From: Sciurus carolinensis
Taxonomy: Eukaryota > Chordata > Mammalia > Rodentia > Sciuridae
DNA: 64,000 bases
NCBI RefSeq assembly: GCF_902686445.1
Contig: NC_062227.1
Span: 16,406,178-16,470,177, forward strand
Reading direction: 5' to 3'
In this document: positions 8,914-21,110 of the stretch, in pieces
How the letters are laid out: the number at the start of each line of letters is the position of its first letter
Position numbering within the stretch: position 1 is the stretch's first letter
The notes under the pieces: generated by a model
Told to the model about the DNA's origin: nothing
What the model saw: only the letters and a program-made list of their open reading frames with translations
The model's database searches: none
Translations under genes and position numbers: made by a program

Positions 8914-10165
8914 GTATCTTCCCCTCTAGCAGTGGAGATCTGAGGTATTACAGTTTCCCCCCTATAGGTTTTTATTGACCCTATAAGTTTCCAAAACCTT
9001 TTCTTTAAGGGGGAGATCACTATTAGCAGTGTCCAGTTCAGACAGTGTTCAACCCTATACCAAATAGCCCCTATGAGGACATTAACAATATTGTCAGAAA
9101 CAGAATGAGTTCAATTATTATCTTCAGTATAACAAATAGATTTGCAATAAGGTGTGCAGTTTCTAATGGAGGACAAAGAGGATGGGGAGGGGTGTAGGAT
9201 GTAGCTGTTAATAGGATAAAAAAAGAATATATAGAAGTTCTAGATAATAGAAAGAGTAAGAGTGTAATCAAAAGAAGTTGGTTGTTAGCATGCAAAAAGG
9301 CAGAGACTCTGAGGGAACAGGTAAACAAAGGGAAAAGAGAGTGAAAAAAGTAAAGAAATAAAAACAAAATTTTTCAATAAGGAGAAAAAAATATATACAC
9401 TATAACAGTCATATAGTATTAAAATCTCCCAATCTTCAGTAGCCTGATGCATGAGATGTACCTGACAATGAGCTTCAAGTCTCCAGCAGAAGTCTCAGGA
9501 TGGGATTTTCCCCACTTAAAGATCAGAGCTATGGCTTCCAGGATTATCCATGATGGCCCCTCTGTCTTCCAAATGTGTTGGCAAAAGGGAAGCTGCAGCT
9601 TGTGGTGTGTGCACAGTTGGCTGGAGGTCCTGGAGACGGGATGCAGTTGGTCAGGCAGGGTTTCTGGATTTGGGGTGTGGTCAGTCAGGCAGAAGGATCC
9701 TGGAGATGGGGCTCAGTCCATCCGACCAGGAGTCCTAAGGAGCATGGCGGTTGTCTCACAATGGCGGCAGCCATGTGTAACCAAACGTGCAGGTACTGTA
9801 ACAGTGAACTTCCAGGCAACAGCAGGCAGCTGGTGCTCCATTGGTGTTCTGCAGTTGGTTTGCTGACTGCTGTTGGACAATCGGGAGGTGAACTTTGGGC
9901 AGTACGTGGATAGGTGAAAGGAAGGCGATGGACAGGGAAGAAGGAGGCAATGGCAGATGAAGGCACCTGACACTGAGCAATCTGCACTCAAAAAGGTGTT
10001 GATATGCTGGCTGACTGCAGGTGATAGCAGTAGACAAATGGGTAAACAGCAGGGGATTGATAAGCAGCAAAAACTGCCTCACCAAGAAACAGATATCCTC
10101 TGCTTGAAACCCGAGTTATGGAGCAACATGGATCACAGCCTCCCTCTAGTCTGCCATCTTGGATC
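8914..10165 (-). other. L1-A 5' UTR (promoter region)
   Basis: GC-richer segment between the ORF1 start and the 5' end. It contains several ATGGCGGC or CCATCTTGG words (9742-9775 and 10152-10163) of the YY1-site type used by mammalian L1 promoters. I see no clear tandem monomers, unlike L1-B or L1-D, so it belongs to a third 5' UTR type or is too diverged. Small open frames on both strands here are by-products of the base composition. Confidence 0.65.
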
Positions 10166-10577
10166 TCCCTGTGGTCCATTTTCAACAAAAGAATCACAAG
10201 GTTTCAGGTCAATCAAGTCCTCTTGAAGGAACCTCTTGTCCAAATTAATAAAAATGGGGGAAACGTTTGGAGAAATCCTAGTTCTTGGCTCACAGCAGTA
10301 AACGTCTCAAGTGAGTAAGGAAAATTTGCGGGGAGGAGTGTTCCCCTTTGGCTACCTAAGAAAGTAAGCAACTGCCCCAAATTGACTCATTGTTACCAAG
10401 GGAACCCATATAGAAACCTGGTGGTCGGATTTCCTGTGGCACATTGTGATTGGGCAAGAAACATATAAAATGTATAGCTCTTCCTGCAATAAACAAGTTT
10501 GCAAGTTGCTTGCCACAAGCTTGCTTCCATCCAACTCCTGGAATCTGGGTCTTGACTCAGCACCCTTACCCCACATA
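10166..10577 (+). repeat. LTR-like fragment
   Basis: Just outside the L1-A 5' end. On the plus strand CATATAAAATG (about 10465) is followed about 25 bases later by CCTGCAATAAAC (10484-10495), the spacing of a TATA box and early polyadenylation signal in a short-R LTR. The segment ends at CCTTACCCCACA. No partner LTR or target duplication was found, and L1-A appears to have truncated its left side. Family unknown. Confidence 0.4.
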
Positions 10578-10579
10578 TG

Positions 10580-11100
10580 AGCTAGTGTGGCACAAGAGAA
10601 GTTACAAACATATCCATTACCTTTAGAGATAATTGATAGCACTGACAAGACATTTACATAATTTATCCATTTAGGAAAGGCATCAGATTCTGCTGCAGAA
10701 CAATTAAGGCAGTAAGATATTTGTGGATATTTCATAGAAATGACTGACTTTATATGAAAAAGTCCCATTCTAATAACTGTTTGAACATACCATCCTAAAT
10801 TCCAAAGGCCAGTATAATTGACTGGCCTAAGTATTCCTTATGCTGTCTTTTTCTTAAAGGTTGTCTCTAGACAGCCATAGAGTCTATCATGGGACAAGCA
10901 TATGACAAGTTTTCATTGCAGCCAGTGTAGTTAAATCCAGTCACATGGATGGGTGCAATGTGAATATCTTTAAAATCTCCCATCATATGAATATCATCAG
11001 TAAATACTGGGATTGATTCTCCAGTCCACATCATTGGTGTATTAAAAGTGGATCCGGGAAATGGGCCCAACAGATCTCCCAAATATTTCAGTTACCTGAG
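10580..11100 (-). pseudogene. Possible retroviral env relic
   Basis: A 71-codon minus-strand frame (11082 to 10867) reads GDLLGPFPGSTFNTPMMWTG and then a stretch with Cys and an NYTGC glycosylation site, the look of a retroviral surface glycoprotein. Frames further down are broken by stops. It could be an env remnant of a class II element. The evidence is composition and motif style only, so the call is weak. Confidence 0.35.
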
Positions 11101-11217
11101 AGCTCAATAGAGCTATCATATAAATACTGTGGTTGGAGATTTAAGATCTCCTTATTGTAAAATCTGGTGCATTCTATTGCTCCATGTGTCACTCAACAGC
11201 AGTAAAACTCCTAATAT

Positions 11218-11292
11218 TGGGGCTGGGGATATAGCTCAGTTGGTAGAGTGCTTACCTCGCAAGCATAAGGCCCTGGGTTCAAATCCCCAGCA

Positions 11293-11329
<37 letters not shown>

Positions 11330-11346
11330 TAAATAAATAAAAAACC
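11218..11346 (+). mobile_element. ID SINE (tRNA-derived) with CA-rich tail
   Basis: Head from 11218 with pol III A box (TAGCTCAGTTGGTAGAGTG, 11232-11250) and B box (GGGTTCAAATCCC, about 11275-11287), then a (CA)n and A-rich tail (11291-11344). It is flanked by exact 13-bp target duplications AAACTCCTAATAT at 11205-11217 and 11347-11359. It is not a tRNA gene: no acceptor or anticodon stems, and it has a retroposon tail. Confidence 0.95.
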
Positions 11347-11359
11347 AAACTCCTAATAT

Positions 11360-14345
11360 CATAATTTTTAGACAATATTTTTTGAAATTAAGTGGGCATA
11401 TATAGGTATCTGTTTCCCCCTTTTTATTTTTATTTTTTTAATATATAAAAAAGATTGCTCTAACCTGGAGCATTATTAACCTTAAATTGTAGACAATGGC
11501 CTAGCATTGTACAAATATTTAAACCATAAGAAATAACTTAATAAATATTTCTATTTGACCAGGAAGATTAATAAAAGTTACCTATTATTAAAGTCAATGT
11601 TGTTAAGTTGAAAATGGCATTACAGTAAAAGAAGACCCAGTTTCTACCAAATATAGGATTTGATTTTGTCTCTAATAGCAGGCTGAGTTACAAAGCTATA
11701 AAATGCAGTCAGTACAGACATTGAAAATTAGTCTCATGACATGTTAGTTCTATAGGTAATGATCTTATTATTCTAACTTAAGTTATTATATCAGAATTGA
11801 TAGTATCTGTCAGAGTAGCAATTCAATAAATTATTTAAAAATCTTAGAATTTATGTCATTGATGCAGCAATTGTATCTTAAGTGATCTATGGAAAGATAA
11901 TCTTTATGTATAAAGATAGAGTTGTATGAATATGTTTAATAACCTTGTTTTGAAAGTAGTAAAAATAATTCAAATGTCCAGCATAGAACATCCTAAATGT
12001 TCATTTAGGATAAATGTACATTTAGGATAAATGAAAAAAAATCTGGCATTAAAAGTAATGCTGTAAAAGAATACTAATTATGTGCAATCTAAAACAATGT
12101 TATAAGTTTTAAAATTAACAATATAATTCTGTATGTTCAAAATATGTATATATCTAAGCTTATGTATGGAAAACAGTTTTGAAGATTTAGTAAATGTTAA
12201 TAATAGTTGTTAGAACCTCAAAAAAATTTTTTTATGTGTACTACTTAATTTTTCCTGAGTGGGTCTCTTGACAAAATCTAGGGAAGGTACCTTAATCTTG
12301 AAACCAGCTTTAGAATCTTTATCTGAATATGTTATAAAACTTCTGTACGTAATTCTTTGGATTAATATAAATTAAGTAGCATAATCTAATACCACATCTG
12401 AAACATGAAACAAACAAGCCAAGAGCTTTCATCCCCTCTTGGGAGAAGGTGTAAAAATATTTCTATATCCCATATTGTTACACTTTAAATAAGTCAGTAT
12501 TTCCTGAATGTCCTCTAAAACTATAGCTAAATTTACTTAGTGTAGAGAGTAATATAAAAAGTGTAAAACTTATATTTAATTTTAAAATATTACATAATAT
12601 AATTAATTTTAAAATTAATTTGTCATTAGTATATAAGTTTGTAAGAGACCATTATTGAAAAAAACTTTAGTTTGGGAACCATCAGCTTAATAACATGTCC
12701 CTGTAAATCTAATATTTTAAAGATTTCTTTATTTGGAAAACAAGAATATAATTAACACAATAAGTCAGTACAAATTATTGTAGTTAATTAAAATATAGCC
12801 ATTGATGTTTTTATATTAACAAAATTTGGCTTTTAAAGAGAAATTTGAAATTTGGAATGTAAGGTGACATTTTAAAATAAACTATTGTTAAAGCAAATTA
12901 TATAAACAATAGTGTCTTTGAAATTAGTCTTTTTTATAATAGAAATTTAACAGGCATAAGAAATTATTTTATTAGAATGAGAAATTAAAGTTTTAAATAT
13001 TTTCTTTTTTTCCTATCCTTTAGTTAGAAGGTCCAATTAATAGGGGTTTGTGAAAAGATCTTATCTATATTTGTAACTATTCTTTATGATAGAAACTTAG
13101 TAGAATTTAAGGAATAAAAAACTTTTAATAACTGTAGCTGATTCTGCTAATTATATATAGCCAATTTAACTATATACATATTAAATTATATGAAATCAAT
13201 TTAATTACATGTAAATATTTTGAAAATTATTTTGTACAAATTTTGTTTTAATTTATTCAACATGTTATAGTCTTTTATCAGGTGAAACAAAATTTTTTTT
13301 CACGCATACATATCACACCTCATAATTTAAGTGCTATTATCTTGGTTCTCAATGAGAAAATAGAGCATAAATGAATTTTAGACCTTATATTAACCAAATT
13401 ACAAATATGTCTAATGTTTAAATATATTAGGAGTGTCTGATGTTTTCATATTTAGTAGATGATTTTCCAATAGACAATCTTTTAGCATCCCATCTATGTA
13501 AATCAATTAAATATCTCCTGTAATAAAAACTTAATTTTATTTACCTCAAATTAAATTTATTTATTAATTGCAAAAGTCAAGATAACAAACAAATGTGTAT
13601 AATAATATTTATAATTTCTTTCCTGTTTTAAAAAAATTAGAAACAAGGAATATAGATCTTAAATATTCTAGAATTTAGCAATTATTTACTTAACCACCTG
13701 GAAAAATGTGAATTAATTAAGAAGCCTTTTTACCTGAACAAATGTGAATTTGTAAATATAAAAAACCCTTTTTATTCATAGTTGTTTACCCAATATAAAT
13801 TAAATTTCATTAATTCACATGAATTAAAGTTATATGGATTCATTTTTATTTTAACTTTAAAATGTGAGCATGCTCATTGAACTGTAAGTAAATTTTGAAA
13901 TTATGTAAATGTAGTCATTGTGTGCACATATTTATATATCAGTCAGAAAAGGAAATTTTTATAATTTATTGTAAGTGAAGTTCTACAGCAATGAGCAAAT
14001 ATGCATTAAACTTTTATTTAATTTGTCTAAGAATTTAAGATATAAATAGAAAAACTTTAAAATAATTTGGGTTGCTGATTTTTTTTCCTGAAGATTTTTA
14101 TTCACCTTTAAAATCATCTCTAAAAAGCAAAAGATTAATCCACCTAAAAGCACAATCAGAACACTTTTTATTACCTTCTGAAAATCTTTTCTTTTCTTTT
14201 TTAAAATATTTCCTTGAGTTTGAGTGGTCTCCTAGTGAGTCTGCAGGTTTCTTCAGTACATTTCAATATAAGCCTTCACTGAGACCTGTAAGGAGCTAAG
14301 CAAGAGATTAGTGGTTCCAGCAAAACTTGATGCAGAGAAAATTTT
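11360..14345. other. AT-rich stretch without recognisable gene
   Basis: About 3 kb of strongly AT-rich sequence with no long frame and no motif I can name on either strand. It may be the decayed 3' part of the class I ERV to its right, or plain intergenic DNA. A short plus frame at 14072-14299 has no family features. Confidence 0.6.
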
Positions 14346-15050
14346 AACCATTTCTTATTTTCAGGATAGGTTTGGATGTCAAAGAAAATTATGAAACCTT
14401 ATTTTTCCATTACTTTTGAGAATGAAGCTACAATGCTAAGCTCCTTACTGATATATGCCATTGGCTATTGACCCGATTTGTCCATGGCTGTCTACCCAGC
14501 AGTTTTGGGTGAATATTTTTAGGGTTATTTTTCTCTCAGTGACCAATAGGTTAAATCTTTTTCATTAAATAAGCTGAGAACAGGGACTTGAAGTAAGGTC
14601 CCTTTTGGATATTTTAAAAACCTTTAGTATGTTTTGGTTCTCACATCATGGCAGTTGTTCCTTGGTATAGAGTTTTTTAAGGAGGCTGTAAAGAGGCCTA
14701 CTTAATTCCCTATACCCAGGAATCTAAGGCCTGTGGTATCCAGGTATCCTTAGGAAGTCTCTATAATTGCCTTGATATTTTCTCCGTGTAGTAGCACATA
14801 AAGTATATCATATACATATTGGAGAACAATTATAAATGTTTTATCTCTGAATTTTGTTAAGTCCTTAGCTGGGGTTTGTCCAAACAGATGAGGGCTATCT
14901 CCAAATTCTTGAGGCAACACTGTCCAGATTAGTTGTTACAAAGTCTGAAAAATTTTCCTCTGGTCCCTGCCGAATTTGTCTAGGGTTTAGGGTATTTTCT
15001 CCCCTGGGCAGGTACTTTGTACTCATGCACTTATTTGAGCATAAGTTTGT
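14346..15050 (-). pseudogene. pol: Class I ERV pol relic (RT and connection)
   Basis: Read on the minus strand from about 14960, the text gives TVLPQEFGDSPHLFGQ followed by a catalytic-box region reading LQYVYDILYV, where class I (gammaretrovirus-like) RT has YVDD. Further down (about 14475) is PMAYISKELSIVAS, the connection segment before RNase H. Several stops and shifts separate these blocks. The second catalytic residue is changed from Asp to Tyr, so it is dead regardless of frame. Confidence 0.7.
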
Positions 15051-16043
15051 AAATTGTAAGCCAATTGTTGTCTCAAATCAACAGATTGTCCTGAGCTGGT
15101 AAGCATATCTAAGGTAATTTGAACTCCATTCAATTTATCTTTCCTTAGAGCAAGAAGAGGCACTGGAGCAGGAACTTTCAAATATAAATTACAGAAGTCC
15201 CTTGCTAACTCATCCTCTTCCACATCTGAATGCCTTCCAGTCCTCTGAATAGAAATTTTGTCCCCACTATAATGTGTCTGTCCACAGAAACGTGCTTGGG
15301 GATAGTTTCTGAATCCTTTTCCTTTTTATCATTCAACAATTCCCCAGAAGACAAAGCATTTCTGACTATTAGATCTAAAGTTCTTAATAGCATTCCTATG
15401 TCCAGTGATTAAATCTCCCAAAGTTCATAAATTAACATCTTGATCCAAATAAAAGTAAGTTTCTATTACAGTACCAACTAAATTCCATACCCTGCCATTG
15501 TGCTTCCAATCCCCATGCTATCAAGAGGCTTGACCTTGAGCAGGGAGCAACCATGTCCTGTAGGCTTCCATCCTTCCCCCCAGGGAGCAGAAACCATGTT
15601 GTTTCTGGAGGGCTGGAAGCTGTGGTGGGAACACACAAATTTAAACTAGGAAACTTGCTGAGTAATTTCCCCTTTTACGTTAGAGATTTTCTCTGAATTC
15701 CTCATTAGGATGTTTTTCTCTCAGGATTTTAAAAACTTTTGCACCTATGTATGCCAAGTTAGTTCTCAGTCTCATGAAGTTAGAGATGCAGGCAGACCTG
15801 CCAGATCAAGTCTGCAGTATTTAAAGCAATCAGGTCTCCATTTACATTTCAAGGACTGTAGGAGTTGCATTCTTTATAGTTGAATAGATTTTATTTCTCT
15901 GTACAGCATGAATTCCCCAGGTTTAACATCACATAAGTGAATTCCTTTTCCTTTCTTACTACTAAACTTATTCATAAGCATGGGCTTCCCACCAGAAAGG
16001 GGCCAAAACACCTTCACTCATTCTTCTAAAATCCTCTTGAACA
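15050..16043 (-). pseudogene. Probable class I ERV gag/leader remains
   Basis: Lies between the primer-site-like word at 16044-16061 and the RT relic, so by position it should be leader and gag. Two short minus frames (15393-15205 and 15223-15023) join through a shift and read hydrophilic, helical protein (ELARDFCNLYLKVPAPVPLL), but I recognise no specific Gag motif. A large part of gag/pro must be deleted, since RT follows within 1.1 kb. Confidence 0.4.
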
Positions 16044-16061
16044 GTTACTATCTGGGGTCCA
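16044..16061 (-). other. Possible primer binding site of the class I ERV
   Basis: On the minus strand an LTR-like end CCCCACA (ending 16064), two T bases, then TGGACCCCAGATAGTAAC. The layout (CA, two bases, TGG) is that of a retroviral primer site. The tRNA is not identified. Confidence 0.4.
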
Positions 16062-16063
16062 AA

Positions 16064-16489
16064 TGTGGGGGGGGGGTCTCTCTGCCACAACCTGTGTGGA
16101 TGAGAAAAGGGTTAACTACTGGAGGATGATGTTAGTGTTAGTGTTTTTTCTATTACCCCCAAAACTTATCTAATCAATAAACACACAAGAGCAATTAATC
16201 TTTTTAAATGAGAGGGGTCATGACTGGTCTTGCCATACTAGCTCTGGCCTATTAAACAATAGCTCACCCAACTTTCTTTTCCTTATAAGATACAGGTAAA
16301 GAGAGACAGAACTGGGAGGAGCTTCTTATGTGATGGAAAGGATAGGGTGGAGTTAGGGGAGCCATTCTCTTTAGGGGGAATATTCCAGAAAGAGAAAGTG
16401 AACCACTCCCAAGCAGCACAAGGTGCTTCCTGTCAGTTCCTAGAAACCAGGCCTGTGCATCCCATGGTTCAACCTAGTCTGATTGTGTT
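16064..16489 (-). repeat. Possible 5' LTR of the class I ERV
   Basis: About 420 bp between the primer-site-like word and the left edge of the inverted macrosatellite copy. Minus-strand text has a CTTATAAGG TATA-like word (about 16285). It starts its 3' edge with a run of ten G (16067-16076, plus strand). No second LTR was found at 10166-10577; the two do not match. Confidence 0.35.
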
Positions 16490-18681
16490 AAAAAAGGAAA
16501 GCTTCCCACGGTGCACTATTTATGAAGAGAGTCATTCAGTGCTGCATTTCCAAATGTGTGCTTGTGTTAATTGAGATGCTTGGGTCCCTGTGCTGTGGTA
16601 TAAGGAAAGTCTTTCCTCCTAGGTCCTGTGTCAGAAAAGCAAAATCAGCATACGTGTAATCTGCTATTTGTTGCAAGTATCAGAAATGAGCCTGGAATTT
16701 GCAAGGATATTCAAATTCTTGGCAAATTGAGTTATCGTCATTAATTATCTTTCCTTCCCCAATGAACTCTCAATTCTTTCTTGATTATGTTATATATCTT
16801 GGAGCTGAAGAATCTCCTGGTATTTACTGGGAGACCATTAACAATGGCAATATTCTTTCCTAGTGTCTGTTCACTAAAGTCAGTCTTTCATTTCCAGGGA
16901 CATAGGTCAGTTTCCTGATTGAACAATATGTCAGGTAAAATCAGGAGTGGAGGAACAGGGCCTGAGGCCAATGCTGCTGGAACCCTTGCTATGCTGGGTG
17001 CTCATCATGCCCTGAGGTATACCTTTGCCCCTACCCAGTCCACTAGACTTGGTGGGGGCCCATTATCTGTGGCAGGATAAGGGTGTTCAGTAGTCAGTGT
17101 GTCTAGTAAGCACAAACGAGGGCAGCACCACCTATTGGGCCTGGAGGGTACTGCAGGCTGTTAGGCTTAGGCCAGATCCCTTGCCCTGGGTGGAGCTGGA
17201 TAGCCCATAGTCCCTCAGGGTTGGGTCCCCAAAGCCCCCTGGCTTCACTCTACTGGGTGAAGAAGTTGGGGTCACATTTCTTGAAAACAACAGGTCCCTG
17301 ATGTTTGCTTATTTGGCCTTCACACATACCATTATAGCTGAGTTGTCTCTTATCTTGAATCTTTGTCTGAAGCACCCAGAGCCAGTAGCATCTCCAGTTG
17401 CTATGGGAGCCATGACATCATAATGCTGTCAGTTCCCCTTTCTGTGACATAAGGAGGTACCTGCAGAGTGGCCAGGATGGCTCAGCATGCATTAATGAGG
17501 AATCATGGCATCCAAGACCCAGAAACACCCCCTTGAGAGAGTAACCATGTGCTTCAAATCTTCACACTCTTCAGTCCCTAGTTGCTGGGTGCCAACCCAT
17601 TCCATTGAATATTCATGTTGTCCCAAGTGTTGATTTCATTGCACAGAAGACATGTTTACCAAGGGAGACATTTCTTAGAGAAGGATCCACATTAGGTAGT
17701 AGAATTTTGAATGGAAGGAAGTCAATGATTGAAAGTTCAATGGGACTGACTCTCTGGAAGGTAATCTCAGTGCAATGATTCCAGAGACAATTTGCAGCAA
17801 ACAGAATCACAGGAAATTTGAAAATTGGGTAAGCCTCTTTTTTGTTATTTTCCTGCCCTCACATATTTTTCCTGGGGTCACATATGCTGTGAACAATCAC
17901 CCCTTCCCTTTGTATATTGACATTTGCAGATGGGTTCTGCCTAATTTCCTTAGGTCCTCCCTAATTTAGGAATCCTGACTTTGCACTGGAAAAACTCCTG
18001 CCTCAGCCTCTATGTACTGATAGGATAGGTAAGATCTAGTACCTCCACTGGGCCATGAATTTTGTTCATATATCTGCTGGTGAGTGTTCTAGAAAGAGAG
18101 ATTCCCTGAGAAGAGGCCAGTTGGGACAAAAATGAATTCATTGTGGTCTTAAAGGCTTGGGGTTCAGGTTAGAATTCATGAAAAAAACTTCCTTCATTAT
18201 AAAAACCTGAGCATGTAATGTTTCCCAGATCCCTGCCTCTCCTCCTGCCACAGCCCACTGAGAAAATGGTCTACTCACATTTCAGTCACAATACTTTTTG
18301 TTCTTCAAAACACAGAGATAACTCTTTCTCTCTTGAAACCCCTCTAGGACTGTGGTTCTTGTCCTGCAACTAAAGTTTCTGGTAGGTTCGTTTTCAAAGG
18401 TAAAATGTAAAATTCATTATAAAGTGTTTGGCTTTGTCTTGAGATGGTTTTCCTGCAAAGTATTTCACTGAGGCAGATGGGAAGAGGATCCAGTCACTAG
18501 ACATAGTGATCCTCTTCAGATAATCCAAATCTCTACTTTTTAAACATTGAATAGAACACAGTTGGAACAGTGGAATGTCATTGCAATGAGAATTTTTAGG
18601 GCAAACCTTGGGTAGGAATCAGCAGAGATTCCCCAGTGACCTTGATTGTCCTAGACTAGGCATTCCTGGAGATGAGAAAAA
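16490..18681 (-). repeat. Inverted, diverged copy of the 3.8-kb macrosatellite unit
   Basis: The reverse complement matches the direct copies in order. From 18681 downward it gives the CTCATCTCCAGGAAT block, the TTATCTGAAGAGG block, the CCAGCAGATAT block, the CATTCACTTCC-type block, the X-box core (17397-17410) and the AAGTCTAGTGGAC block (17040). Then, after a deletion of roughly 0.7-0.9 kb, it gives the start of the next unit (16800 down to 16490). It therefore spans a unit-to-unit junction. It is more diverged than the direct copies and abuts direct copy 1 head-on at 18681-18690. Confidence 0.85.
17325..17420 (-). promoter_or_regulatory. CRE/X-box/donor core, inverted copy
   Basis: On the minus strand: TGATGTCA-type CRE (17412-17419), X-box GCTCCCATAGCAAC (17397-17410), and GTATG at 17329-17325, 68 bases beyond the X-box. 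Confidence 0.6.
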
Positions 18682-20999
18682 TACCAGGTTGAGCCATTAC
18701 AAATTCCTGGGTGTTTCTGTTGCATGCAAGAAAGAGCTGATTACACATATGTTGATTCTGCTTTTCTGGCACATAGCCTATGATGAGAGACTTTTCTTAC
18801 ACCACAACACTTAAACCCAAACACTTAAATTTAAACGAGTATAAATTTGAATATGCAGCATTGAACAAATGCTCCCAAAATAAAGAGTGCACTACAACAT
18901 CAGAAAAAGAAACAAAAACATATATGCTAAAATGCAAAAATGAGGACTCAATAGGAGGAAATTCAAAACCAGAAAATTTTAAGAAATAACAAGAGGAGTG
19001 ATAGGACTCTCTGAGCAGGAAAAGCAGATCATAAACATTTCCAAAATTCAAAATCCTCTTTCTTTATGGAATTGCTCATATCCACCACAAACATGCTACA
19101 TAACTAATGTCTCTGATTTCATTCTTGCAACATGAGTTCCTTCAAATAGGGGTTCATATGTCATTCCTTACCATCAAATTATTCTCAGAACTATGGTAAA
19201 GATAGAACACCATTTCCTTCACCCAATCCTACACAGCATCTCTTATGAACATCCATCAAAATTAACAAAAGTCTATAAAAATGTTTCATTAGTATTGAGA
19301 TTGGATCTTGAATGATACAGGGAAACCAGGTTTTAAATAGCCCCTATGCCTCCACATGCTAAGATATTTATTCAGTCCCAATTTATAAAATTTAAAAATA
19401 AAATAATATGTGTCCCAATGCAAAGCACAACAGACTGAGAAAATGCAGGGCCAAAGGCAGATCTCTTTTGTCTTCACCTCTCAGTTTTCAAGTTGACATG
19501 GAGGTTGACTTCGAAAATGTCCAGGTGTAGAAGTCCACTTTATTTTAGAGAGCCTAGGAGTGTGCCCCAGAAGGCTATTCCTTCCCATACACTACTGACA
19601 TTTATATTTTGAATTTCTTGCCATTTAACCCTGGTTAATATTTTTTTGTTCAAGAACTTGATGATTAATTTCAGCATATTCATGAGAATAATATAACTTA
19701 TTAGTTCCTGAGGATTGTCTCATTCCCAGGAATACCTACAATTAAGAAATCCAGGTCACTGGGGAAGCACTGCTGACTGGCACTGCAGCTCCGTGCTGAA
19801 AACTCTCATTGGAATGAGATTCCACTTAAAACTGGTACTTTTCCAATCATGTTATATTCACTTTATTTAACAGAGAAGAAAATATTGAGGCATTGATGGA
19901 TTGGCATTATCTGAAGAGGCTCTTTAGTGTAGGTGACTGAATTCTCTGCTGGTCTGGCTCAGTGAAATTCTTTGAAGGAAAGTCACACCAAGGCAAAGCC
20001 AAAGAATGTCTAATGAATGTTTAATTTAACTTTTGAGTACAATATTGCATGTAAACTTTGTTGCATGTCAAGACCCACAGTCTAGGGGGGTATCATCAGA
20101 GAAAGATTTATTTCTGTCTACTTAAGGAGGAAAATGGTTGTAGCTGATCACTGAGTAGAAAATTACCCCAGTAATCCATGGAGTCCTGAGGAAGGAAGAA
20201 AGGCAGAAATATGTGGGAAATATATGCTCAGGTCTTTAGTATCAAAGGAGGATTTTGTGATCATGCATATCTGACCCCAAGCCATAACAATCACAATGTA
20301 CTCCTTCCTTTGTCACTCTTCTTATTCCTCCTGACCCTTTTCTTGAGAAATTATAACCAGCACATATGTGGACAAAATGCACAACCCAGTGGAGGTACTG
20401 GATCTTGCCTATCATCTCAGGCATGGGAAAGGATGAGAAAGATGGTTCTCCTGGGCAAAACAAGTTTGCCTAAATTAGGGAATGCCTCAGCAACTTAGCC
20501 AGAAGCTGTCTGTAAATATGAATGGTCAGAGGTATGTAGTGATGACTCACCAGGTCTGTGATCCAGGGATCAAAATTTTTTGGCATAAAAAATTTCTCAT
20601 CCAATTGTTAATCTTCAGGTAGATATGTTTGCATCAACTCCTCTCAACATTCATTACAGTTGTGGAAAATCATATCTATTGAACTCTCAATCTTTCACAT
20701 CCAAAAATCCAGCTACCCTGGTTTTGATCCTACTTATGAAAATAGCTTCCTTGGTTACCAGTGCTCCTGTGACATGAGAGCAAAAATGGGAGTGCTGCAA
20801 TATTCAAAGTTGAAGCGGATGGCATCTGGCATAATGTGTTTAAAGTGTTCAGAGTTTTCATGCTTCAGTAAGACAATGCAAATTGTTTCAATCCCCAGAG
20901 ATGTTTCTGGGACTTGGGCAACATAGGTTTAAATGAGATGATTCTGTGGCATCCTGGATGTACTGCAAATACTGACTGATGTCACAGAAATGCAAAATG

Positions 21000-21110
21000 A
21001 CAGCATAATCACATCACAGTTCCCATGACAACCAGAGATGCTTCTGATCCTGGGAGTTTAAGAACAAGATTCAAGACAAGTGCAAGCTCAGCTCTGAGGT
21101 AAGAGGTAAG
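21000..21110 (+). promoter_or_regulatory. CRE/X-box/donor core, copy 1
   Basis: Degenerate CRE (CACATCAC), X-box GTTCCCATGACAAC at about 21020-21033 (one change in the palindrome), then GAGGTAAGAGGTAAG, with GTAAG at 21099 and 21106. Confidence 0.6.

Larger units (their letters stand above)
1..10165 (-). mobile_element. L1-A: old L1 retrotransposon, split by a provirus
   Basis: This is a minus-strand L1. Reading down from 10165 it has a 5' UTR, an ORF1 relic, the start of ORF2, then after the provirus at 1443-7543 the rest of the ORF2 endonuclease and the start of the RT region. Its 3' part lies outside the window. The 5' end is taken at the CCATCTTGGATC box (10155-10166), which also ends the other L1 copies here. 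The two halves join cleanly: the word TTTAGT at 1437-1442 is repeated at 7544-7549, and flanking text matches the uninterrupted L1-D around 42835. All frames are broken, so the copy is dead. Confidence 0.9.

Noticed and set aside
11291..11327. Independent (CA)n microsatellite
   Set aside because: It sits inside the target duplications as the tail of the ID SINE.
11218..11346. tRNA gene
   Set aside because: A and B boxes are present but there are no tRNA stems. A CA/A-rich tail and exact 13-bp target duplications show an ID SINE.
10166..16489. One complete ERV with LTRs at both ends
   Set aside because: The LTR-like text at 10166-10577 reads best on the plus strand and does not resemble 16064-16489, so they are not a pair.
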